Origin: a bacterium
GTDB taxonomy: Bacteria; Patescibacteriota; Minisyncoccia; UBA9983
Direction: 5' to 3'
NCBI GenBank assembly: GCA_023244795.1
Contig: JAHFLR010000040.1
Span: 1 to 6,191, forward strand
Length of the DNA stretch: 6,191 nucleotides
Below the pieces are notes generated by a model. That model worked only from the letters and a program-made list of their open reading frames with translations, was not told where the DNA came from and made no database searches. Both the position numbers and the translations under genes were made by a program. Positions 1 through 5,322 of the stretch are shown in pieces (positions within the stretch are counted from its first letter, which is position 1; each line of letters opens with the position of its first letter).

Positions 1-114
1 GATGACCAATTAAGCGTAGGGCCACCGAAGTGCCCAAAGTGCGGGAAGGAGATGAAGGGAACTTTTACTGTTCTTAAGTGGCCGTTCCCCGAAAACCCGT
101 TCAAGAGGTATTAG
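1..114 (+). CDS. 3' end of an unidentified gene with a zinc-ribbon-like CxxC motif (5' partial)
   Basis: Reading frame 1 is open from the left edge to a TAG at 112-114, giving the last 37 residues of a protein whose start lies outside the window. It contains CPKCGKEM, a typical zinc-knuckle half-site (Cys-Pro-x-Cys-Gly). The tail then reads TFTVLKWPFPENPFKRY, rich in aromatics and prolines, with no second CxxC. If a four-cysteine site exists, its other pair must lie upstream. The frame is supported by the well-formed rho-independent terminator 16 nt after the stop codon on the same strand. The family cannot be named from this piece. It is convergent with the minus-strand miaB block. Confidence 0.6.
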   Translation, partial: DDQLSVGPPKCPKCGKEMKGTFTVLKWPFPENPFKRY

Positions 115-129
115 CCAAGTTTGCTTCCC

Positions 130-158
130 AGGGCGCCATCGGCGCTCTTTTTCTTTTT
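130..158 (+). terminator. Rho-independent terminator of the left-edge gene
   Basis: The arms AGGGCGCC (130-137) and GGCGCTCT (141-148) pair as an 8-bp GC-rich stem with one G-U wobble and an ATC loop. A pyrimidine tract follows, with four Ts, a C and then five more Ts. The T-run lies only on the plus-strand 3' side. The hairpin therefore fits termination of the gene ending at 114, not of the minus-strand genes arriving from the right. Confidence 0.75.
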
Positions 159-166
159 GTTCTCGT

Positions 167-322
167 CTAGTTTTTTTGTTTAATGAGTGTTCCTCTTAGG
201 CTCCATATGTTTGCTTGGGTTATTGCTGCTTTTACAAAAGTATTTTTCGGGTACTCCTTGTCTAGCTGTATTAGCTTATTATGTTCCGTACGGCCGTTGA
301 GGACGGTTACCGTTTTGCCCAC
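167..322 (-). pseudogene. Displaced duplicate of the miaB 3' end (TRAM-domain fragment)
   Basis: Read on the minus strand, this segment encodes VGKTVTVLNGRTEHNK, then LDKEYPKNTFVKA, then TQANIWSLRGTLIKQKN and a TAG stop at 169-167. It matches residues 363-410 of the intact MiaB in this window. By hand alignment, 35 of 48 residues and about 114 of 144 nt agree without gaps (179-322 against 1527-1670). A 27-nt run at 228-254 is identical to 1576-1602. Only the TRAM RNA-binding domain is represented; the methylthiotransferase N-domain and radical SAM core are absent. The frame is still open, and a GTG (322-320) lies 1 nt past the stop of the preceding membrane-protein gene. A short re-initiated TRAM peptide of 51 residues is therefore possible but unproven. 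I call it a remnant because it lacks most of the gene. The frame differs from that of the upstream gene, so it is not a fusion. Confidence 0.8.
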
Positions 323-323
323 C

Positions 324-1496
324 TTATTTAATATTCTTTATGATGTCAGAACTTTTGACAGGATACTTTTTGTTTTTGTAGAGCGCGGAGATGGCATTGT
401 TGATGGCCCATGTAATGACAAGCAAGATGCCGAAGTAAATGAGCCCGATGCCGGTAAAAGATGGCAGTTTGTCTTTGCCTAGATAACCGATAATGCCGGA
501 AACGACGCCGATTGTGGTAATGAGTTGCAGCGACGAGAGGCTTGTCTTGGTGCTTTGAGCTTGCAGCTCGTTAAACATGCCGATGGTGGAATCAAGGTAG
601 CTTTTTGTCATCCCCCAAAGGTGATTGATATATTCGTGAGTGTCTTGCAGTGTTTCAAATTTTAATTGGAATAGGGGATTTAAGTATTCGTCTACCTGCT
701 TAATGTCGGTTACTTTTTGACGAGTTCTAACGTAAGAGCCCATTTGTTTTATGCGGGCATCTATTAAGCTGATTGTTTTTTGGTAGTCGGATAGTTCGTT
801 GCGTAAGGGGGCAATTTGGGTGCCCTTAATGGCTCCTTGTTCTTTAATCGCGGCAATCTTCTCCCAGATTGTTCTGTGGATATTAAGATAGCGATGCAGT
901 TGGGTTTTAAACTCTCTAAAAAATATTTGCGACTCCACAATGCCGCGTATCAACTCCTCTTTTTTGAGGTTGTTAATAAGTATAAACGTCGGGCTTTTAT
1001 ACACCCCCACATTTTGGGTAGAAACGGCGGAATAAATTTCTTCCCCGTGGCCCTCAAAGAATTTTTTAATCGTGTCTTCTGCGCCGTCGCGAGATACCAC
1101 TATATACGGGAGTATCGTTTTAATGTTGGCCAGCTCTTTGGGCACCGGCGCGCCTTTGCTAAAAATAAGAGAGATTGCGGGGGAGAGGCGTTCATCATAG
1201 TACTTTTTAATATCTTCAAAATCTTTGGAATCCCCGGAGGACTCTTTTTCCAAAATGGTTAAGCCGTCCTCGTATATTCTAAAATCTACGCCATTGGTGG
1301 TTTGGGCCAAGATGTACTCTAGGGTGCCGTTTTCTCGGGTTACGTTTTTAAGATTTAGATTTCGAGCGGCCTGCTTGAGCTTGTCGTTTGGAATATCCAG
1401 CTCGCTCTTTTGTTCATTTAAAAAATCCCATATTTCGGAAAGGTGCAGAGTTGTTCTTTGGAACCACCCCCCGATAAATATTTTAGATATCTTCAT
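324..1496 (-). CDS. Unrecognised 390-residue protein with two C-terminal membrane helices (CorA-like layout)
   Basis: I do not recognise this family. The protein has a long soluble N-terminal part (about residues 1-290) with no signal peptide. Its middle (about 180-310) is charged and predominantly helical, probably partly coiled coil. Two hydrophobic segments follow near the C-terminus: about 320-340 (LQLITTIGVVSGIIGYLG) and about 348-372 (GIGLIYFGILLVITWAI), joined by a loop of about 8 residues. A short basic tail ends the protein (KNKKYPVKSSDIIKNIK). A large cytoplasmic domain, a long helix running into TM1, a short loop and TM2 near the end recall the CorA/ZntB metal-transporter layout. 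The GMN signature that ends CorA TM1 is missing; GYLGKDK stands there. A transport role is therefore speculative. The ATG lies 27 nt after the miaB stop, with only a weak AGGG about 12 nt upstream, so it probably shares the miaB transcript. Its stop codon sits at the edge of the duplicated miaB fragment, and miaB sequence flanks it on both sides. It may have entered by insertion. Confidence 0.8.
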   Translation of the reverse strand: MKISKIFIGGWFQRTTLHLSEIWDFLNEQKSELDIPNDKLKQAARNLNLKNVTRENGTLEYILAQTTNGVDFRIYEDGLTILEKESSGDSKDFEDIKKYYDERLSPAISLIFSKGAPVPKELANIKTILPYIVVSRDGAEDTIKKFFEGHGEEIYSAVSTQNVGVYKSPTFILINNLKKEELIRGIVESQIFFREFKTQLHRYLNIHRTIWEKIAAIKEQGAIKGTQIAPLRNELSDYQKTISLIDARIKQMGSYVRTRQKVTDIKQVDEYLNPLFQLKFETLQDTHEYINHLWGMTKSYLDSTIGMFNELQAQSTKTSLSSLQLITTIGVVSGIIGYLGKDKLPSFTGIGLIYFGILLVITWAINNAISALYKNKKYPVKSSDIIKNIK

Positions 1497-1523
1497 ATCT
1501 ATAGTTTACCCTAAGAATCTAAT

Positions 1524-2756
1524 CTACTCAATCGCTTTCCCTTTAAAGCTCCAAACATTGGCTTGAGTTACTTCGGCTTTTACAAAAGTATTTTTCGGGT
1601 ACCCCTTGTCTAGCCGTATCGGCTTATTATGCTCCGTGCGGCCGTTTAAAACGGTAACAATTTGGCCCACTAATTTTTTATTAAACTCCAGCGATGTTTT
1701 TTTAAGTATTTCGTTGAGCTCGTTTTTGCGTTTCTCTTTCTCCGCATGAGGCACGTTGTCTTTATATTTTTCGGCGGCCAGAGTTTTTGAGCGGGGAGAG
1801 TATTCGGAAAGGTACGCCATATCGAATTTTACCTCGCTCATTAACCTGGCCGTATCCAAAAATTGTTTGCGGGTTTCGCCGGGGAAGCCGACGATAATAT
1901 CGGTAGATATGGCGATATCGGGCATGGCGGCGCGGATTTTTTTGATTATATTTTTATAATGATCAACCGTATATGGGCGGTTCATCTTTTTTAATATATC
2001 GTTATTACCCGCTTGCGCCGGCAAATTGATGTAGTGGGGGAATTTTTTGCACTCCGCCATTGCTTTTATCATTTCCTCAGAAAAATCCTTAGGGTGTGGG
2101 GAAGTAAAGCGAATCCAAAAATCACCAGGTATTGCATTAACAAGCCTCAACAATTTGGGGAAGTTGGTTCCCTCGCTTTTGTATGAGTTAACGTTTTGCC
2201 CTAGCAGCCAAACTTCTTTTTGGCCTCTTTTAACAGCAGACTTAACTTCGTTAATAATGTCTTTTACCGGTCGGCTAATCTCTCTGCCGCGGGAGAACGG
2301 CACAATGCAATAAGAGCAAAAGTTATTACAGCCGTAGGTAATAGGAACGAGAGCGGATTCGGAATTGGTGTAAGCCGGCTTAACTATGGACATCCGATGT
2401 CCATAGTTTTTGAGGCCCAAAAGTCGGGGTAATTTTTTGGTGTCTGTGTTTTTTAAAATTATATCTATACCCGGCAAGCGCCTCTCGAGCTCGTCTTGAG
2501 AGTAGTGGAGCATACAGCCGGCCAAAACGATTTTCATTTTTTTGCGCCTGGCCTTTAATTCTCTAAATTTTTTATTTAAACCAAAGACCCTGTCTTCCGC
2601 CTTTTGGCGAACAGAGCAGGTATTGAAGATTAAAACATCAGCGGATCGCTCGTCCTCTGTGTTTTGTAGTCCGTATTTTTCTAGCGTACCGGCAATTTTT
2701 TGCGAGTCGGCCAAATTAGCCTGACAGCCGAGGGTTATAATATGGAAGGTCTTCAT
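1524..2756 (-). CDS. miaB: tRNA-2-methylthio-N6-isopentenyladenosine(37) synthase (methylthiotransferase) MiaB
   Basis: This radical SAM methylthiotransferase converts i6A37 to ms2i6A37 in tRNAs that read UNN codons, using S-adenosylmethionine and two iron-sulfur clusters. All expected parts are visible. The N-terminal UPF0004 domain has the three cluster cysteines C11 (LGCQAN), C47 (FNTCSVR) and C81 (LAGC). The radical SAM domain has C143-x3-C147-x2-C150 in YGCNNFCSYCIVPFSRGRE. Further family blocks are TSPHPKDF (218-225), INLPAQAGNNDILKKMNRPYT and VGFPGET. A TRAM domain fills about 355-410. The length of 410 residues is slightly short but complete, and NTCSVR with YGCNNFC favours MiaB over MtaB or RimO. 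The ATG lies 15 nt after the 3' end of a tRNA-Leu gene on the same strand. No Shine-Dalgarno fits in that gap, so it is probably co-transcribed and its mRNA end may be made by tRNA processing. Codons 117-125 form a 27-bp palindrome, and the last 48 codons are duplicated at 179-322. Confidence 0.95.
   Translation of the reverse strand: MKTFHIITLGCQANLADSQKIAGTLEKYGLQNTEDERSADVLIFNTCSVRQKAEDRVFGLNKKFRELKARRKKMKIVLAGCMLHYSQDELERRLPGIDIILKNTDTKKLPRLLGLKNYGHRMSIVKPAYTNSESALVPITYGCNNFCSYCIVPFSRGREISRPVKDIINEVKSAVKRGQKEVWLLGQNVNSYKSEGTNFPKLLRLVNAIPGDFWIRFTSPHPKDFSEEMIKAMAECKKFPHYINLPAQAGNNDILKKMNRPYTVDHYKNIIKKIRAAMPDIAISTDIIVGFPGETRKQFLDTARLMSEVKFDMAYLSEYSPRSKTLAAEKYKDNVPHAEKEKRKNELNEILKKTSLEFNKKLVGQIVTVLNGRTEHNKPIRLDKGYPKNTFVKAEVTQANVWSFKGKAIE
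1527..1670 (-). repeat. miaB-side copy of the 144-nt direct repeat flanking the 390-residue gene
   Basis: This is the TRAM-coding end of miaB. It aligns without gaps to 179-322 in the same orientation, offset by 1348 bp. By hand count about 30 of 144 positions differ. The longest identical run is 27 nt (1576-1602). Of the codons that differ, about 10 are synonymous and 13 change the residue. Confidence 0.85.
2382..2408. repeat. Perfect 13-bp-arm palindrome inside miaB
   Basis: The arm AACTATGGACATC (2382-2394) and its exact reverse complement GATGTCCATAGTT (2396-2408) flank a single central base at 2395. On the minus strand the 27 nt coincide exactly with miaB codons 117-125 (NYGHRMSIV), in the linker between the N-terminal domain and the radical SAM domain. 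Such long, tightly spaced perfect arms are not expected by chance in 6 kb. The function is unknown: it could be a dyad protein-binding site, an mRNA hairpin or a small in-frame inserted element. Confidence 0.85.
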
Positions 2757-2771
2757 TTAGATTTATTTATG

Positions 2772-2853
2772 TGCCCGAGGTGGGAGTCGAACCCACAATC
2801 CTTACGGAACACGATTTTGAGTCGTGCGCGTATGCCAATTCCGCCACTCGGGC
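2772..2853 (-). tRNA. tRNA-Leu, anticodon CAA
   Basis: The 82-nt minus-strand sequence folds as a complete class II tRNA. The acceptor is GCCCGAG paired with CTCGGGC, with discriminator A. The D stem is GCG/CGC. The anticodon stem CACGA/TCGTG carries the loop CTCAAAA, so the anticodon is CAA (reads UUG). The variable arm of about 13 nt can pair TCC with GGA. The T arm is GTGGG-TTCGACT-CCCAC. The long variable arm and discriminator A support leucine identity. CCA is not encoded: CAT follows the discriminator, so a CCA-adding enzyme must complete the end. The loop has A36-A37-A38, the feature recognised for i6A37/ms2i6A37 formation. The next gene, 15 nt downstream, encodes MiaB. Confidence 0.96.
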
Positions 2854-2871
2854 ATAATTTAAACTGAGAGT

Positions 2872-2900
2872 ATCTTAGCCAATTTGCGGCATAAAATCAA
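2872..2900 (-). promoter_or_regulatory. Putative promoter of the tRNA-Leu / miaB unit
   Basis: On the minus strand, TTGATT (2900-2895) is a 4/6 match to the -35 box and TAAGAT (2877-2872) is a 4/6 match to the -10 box, with a 17-nt spacer. Transcription would start near 2865, about 12 nt before the mature tRNA 5' end at 2853. The boxes are moderate, but spacing and position are right. The element overlaps the plus-strand parB promoter. Confidence 0.4.
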
Positions 2901-2912
2901 ACCCGCTATAAT
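2884..2912 (+). promoter_or_regulatory. Putative parB promoter giving a leaderless mRNA
   Basis: TTGCGG (2884-2889, 4/6 match to -35) and a consensus TATAAT (2907-2912) are separated by exactly 17 nt. The expected transcription start, 6-8 nt after the -10 box, falls at about 2918-2920. That is on or next to the ATG at 2920, so the message would have no 5' leader. The TTG at 2884, which could be read as an upstream start codon, is more likely part of this -35 box. Confidence 0.55.
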
Positions 2913-2919
2913 AAATCAC

Positions 2920-3885
2920 ATGGAATACCAAAGACCGATGAATATATTTTGGATAGAGGTAGATAAGATTAGACCCAACGATCTCCAGCCCAGAAAAGAG
3001 TTTGACGTGGAGCGACTGGCGGATCTAGCCGAATCTATTAAGCAATATGGAGTTTTGCAGCCCCTTACGGTTATTAGAAGAGAGCGGGAGGTGCCCAACG
3101 GCACCATAGTTGATTACGAACTAATCGCCGGAGAGAGAAGGTGGCGCGCCTCTAAATTAGCGGGTTTGGCCCAAGTGCCGGTTATCATACGCGACGACGA
3201 AGGAGAAAAAATAAAACTAGAGTTGGCTATCATAGAGAACCTACAAAGAGAGGACCTAAACCCAATAGAGAGGGCGCTGGCTTTTAAAAATTTAATTGAA
3301 CAATTTCATCTTAAACATCACGAAGTCGGCTCGAGAGTGGGCAAAAGTCGAGAGTTTGTTTCCAATACGGTTCGCTTGCTGGGGTTACCCACAGAGATGC
3401 AGGAGGCGCTTGCCCAAGGCAAAATGACCGAGGGTCATACTAGGCCGCTTTTGATGCTTTCCGACAACCCAATCGAGCAACAAAAATTATTTTTTACTAT
3501 TGTTACCAAAGGCATCAAAGTAAGAGACGCAGAGCTTGAGGCCAGAGGGATTGCTCAAGACCGGGCAAGAAAGAAGGGTTTGGTTTTAAATCTTGAGATG
3601 AAGAGTATGGTAAATCAACTTTCCGATCTTTTGGGCACCAGAGTTTCTATCGAAAACGACGGAGAGAAAGGAAAAATCTCCATAGATTTTTTTTCCGAAG
3701 AAGAGTTCAGGGCGCTAGTTGAGAAGGTAATGGGCGAGAGGGTCGCCTTGCAAGAATCAACAGAAGAAAAAATTAGCGAGCCCGCAGAGCAGACCGCGAC
3801 TATTATTATAGACGAGCCGATGATTCCCCAAGAGTCTTTACAACCAGAGAGAGAAGAAGATATTACACAAAACTTTTCTATTTAG
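2920..3885 (+). CDS. parB: ParB/Spo0J-family chromosome-partitioning protein
   Basis: ParB proteins are CTP-dependent DNA clamps that load at parS sites and act with ParA in chromosome segregation. Numbered from the ATG at 2920 (321 residues), the family core is clear. It has IRPNDLQPRKEF near the N-terminus, GERRWRA at 71-77 (CTP-binding motif), ENLQRED at 106-112, and a helix-turn-helix at about 131-158 with VGKSREFVSNTVRLL. GHTRPLL follows at 172-178. A C-terminal dimerisation-type segment at about 228-271 contains LLGTRVSI and GKISIDFFSEEEF. An acidic tail of about 45 residues follows and exceeds the usual end. The N-terminus lacks the basic, glycine-rich ParA-stimulating peptide found ahead of the core in Spo0J. 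The start at 2920 is preferred because an in-frame TTG at 2884 lies in the likely -35 box; the ATG at 2938 is an alternative. No parA and no canonical parS are in the window. The 3' end overlaps the convergent RelA/SpoT gene by 8 bp. Confidence 0.93.
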   Translation: MEYQRPMNIFWIEVDKIRPNDLQPRKEFDVERLADLAESIKQYGVLQPLTVIRREREVPNGTIVDYELIAGERRWRASKLAGLAQVPVIIRDDEGEKIKLELAIIENLQREDLNPIERALAFKNLIEQFHLKHHEVGSRVGKSREFVSNTVRLLGLPTEMQEALAQGKMTEGHTRPLLMLSDNPIEQQKLFFTIVTKGIKVRDAELEARGIAQDRARKKGLVLNLEMKSMVNQLSDLLGTRVSIENDGEKGKISIDFFSEEEFRALVEKVMGERVALQESTEEKISEPAEQTATIIIDEPMIPQESLQPEREEDITQNFSI

Positions 3886-5320
3886 GTTCTTGCGCTGATT
3901 TTTTAATCTGTTTTTTGGCAAAAGAGGTTTTGGCAAACCGGGCCCACTCTTGGCTCGGTTTTTTGTTTTTTTGAGTAACGATTTCCACGATGTCGCCATT
4001 TTTTAAGATAGTATCTAGCGCCACAAATTTGTGGTTAACCTTAGCGCCGACCGCACCGTTGCCAATATCGCTGTGCACCGCATAGGCGAAATCAACGGCA
4101 GTGGCATCTTCCGGCAAATCTATAACATCTCCTCGCGGAGTAAAACAAAAAACCCTATCTTTAAAAAAGTCTATTTTCAGCGTTTCTATAAAATCTTGGG
4201 GTTTGGTGGTATTTTTTTGCCATTCGATAAGTTGGTTTACCCAAGCCAGGCGGGGGTTAACTTTTGCCCCTTCTTTGGGCTTGCCAGATTCACTGTACGC
4301 CCAGTGGGCGGCAATGCCGTGCTCCGCTTCTTTGTGCATTTGTTCGGTTCTTATTTGTACTTCGGCAATATCTCCTTTGGAAATAAAAATTGTTGTATGC
4401 AAGCTTTGGTACCCGCTTAATTTAGGAACAGCAATGTAATCTTTAATTCTGTCCGGTAAGGGTGTCCATTTTTTATGGATAATCCCCAAAACCCTGTAGC
4501 AATCTTCTACGTTTTTGACGATTACTCTTAGCGCGATGAGGTCATAAACTTGGTCTAAGTTCATATTGATCTCTGTTCGATTGAGTTTTTTAAATAAACT
4601 GTAGAGATGTTTAAAGCGCGAACTCAACAAAAAATCGGTTACCCCGTTTTCTCTGAGCTCTTTTTCCAGTTCGTTTTTAAAATCCAGCAAGGCTTTTTCT
4701 TTGTGATCAGATTCTTCGGTCAGCAATGATTTAACCTTTTTATATTCCTCCGGATAGATATACGGAAAAGAGAGATCTTCTAGCTGCCCCTTAAATTCTC
4801 CGATACCCAGTCTATTGGCCAGCGGGGCGTAAATTTCTAGCGTTTCTAGGGCGATTCTTTTTTGTTTTGCCGGTGGAACAAAGCTCAGCGTCTTCATGTT
4901 GTGTAAGCGGTCAGCGAGGCGGATAAGAACAACCCTAATATCGGTTGCCATTGCCAAAAATAATTTGCGCAGATTCTCAACTTCGCGCTCTACGCCCAGG
5001 TATTTAAGTTTTCCTATTTTGGTGACCCCATCCACCAAAAAGGCAATTTCGTCTCCAAATTTTTTTCTCAAAATCCTGTCGGTTACCTCCGGGTTATCTT
5101 CGCAGGTGTCGTGTAAAAGCGCCGCCGCAATGGTGCGACTGTCTAGTTGCAGATGCGCCAGTGTTTTGGCCACTTCAAAGGGGTGGGTGATATAAGGCTC
5201 GCCGGAAAATCTTTTTTGGTTTGAGTGAGCCTCTTGGGCAAACTCAAAAGCCTTGGTTATCAAATCAACATCACTCTTGCTGGGATTTTTTAAAAGTTGT
5301 GTTATGCTGGAGGCTTCCAT
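3878..5320 (-). CDS. RelA/SpoT-family (p)ppGpp synthetase/hydrolase, short form ending after TGS
   Basis: RSH enzymes make (p)ppGpp from ATP and GTP/GDP and, when bifunctional, hydrolyse it. Here the N-terminal HD hydrolase domain (about 25-180) is intact. It shows HSNQKRFSGEPYITHP (H32, H46), the HD pair H70-D71 followed by E74-D75, and LADRLHNMKTL at 135-145. The synthetase domain (about 230-345) has RIKDYIAVPK at 291-300, GYQSLH at 303-308, and EVQIRTEQMH at 320-329 followed by AEHGIAAHW. The RxKD form of the first motif is typical of bifunctional Rel/SpoT rather than monofunctional RelA (ExDD), so both activities are plausible. A TGS domain (about 386-449) follows. The protein then ends at residue 480, without the helical, zinc-finger/CC and ACT regions of full-length enzymes (about 700-750 residues). 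It begins 2 nt after the topA stop with AAAGGA 9 nt upstream, so it is likely co-transcribed with topA. The choice between the names relA, spoT and rel is left open. Confidence 0.93.
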   Translation of the reverse strand: MEASSITQLLKNPSKSDVDLITKAFEFAQEAHSNQKRFSGEPYITHPFEVAKTLAHLQLDSRTIAAALLHDTCEDNPEVTDRILRKKFGDEIAFLVDGVTKIGKLKYLGVEREVENLRKLFLAMATDIRVVLIRLADRLHNMKTLSFVPPAKQKRIALETLEIYAPLANRLGIGEFKGQLEDLSFPYIYPEEYKKVKSLLTEESDHKEKALLDFKNELEKELRENGVTDFLLSSRFKHLYSLFKKLNRTEINMNLDQVYDLIALRVIVKNVEDCYRVLGIIHKKWTPLPDRIKDYIAVPKLSGYQSLHTTIFISKGDIAEVQIRTEQMHKEAEHGIAAHWAYSESGKPKEGAKVNPRLAWVNQLIEWQKNTTKPQDFIETLKIDFFKDRVFCFTPRGDVIDLPEDATAVDFAYAVHSDIGNGAVGAKVNHKFVALDTILKNGDIVEIVTQKNKKPSQEWARFAKTSFAKKQIKKSAQEPK

Positions 5321-5322
5321 TT

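Noticed and set aside
130..158. Bidirectional terminator serving the minus-strand block as well
   Set aside because: The hairpin has a T-tract only on the plus-strand 3' side. On the minus strand it is followed by GGGAAGCAA, not by a U-tract.
183..482. Plus-strand open frame of 99 codons
   Set aside because: It lies antisense across the miaB remnant and the end of the membrane-protein gene. The minus-strand match to MiaB explains the sequence, and the peptide has no recognisable feature.
2884..2919. In-frame TTG start giving parB 12 extra residues
   Set aside because: The TTG is part of a well-spaced -35 box and the extra residues span the -10 box. They add nothing that resembles a ParB N-terminus.
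1147..3151. GGCGCGCC occurring at about 1147 and again at about 3143
   Set aside because: They are two isolated 8-mers within unrelated coding sequence with no shared flanks; they are not a repeat family.
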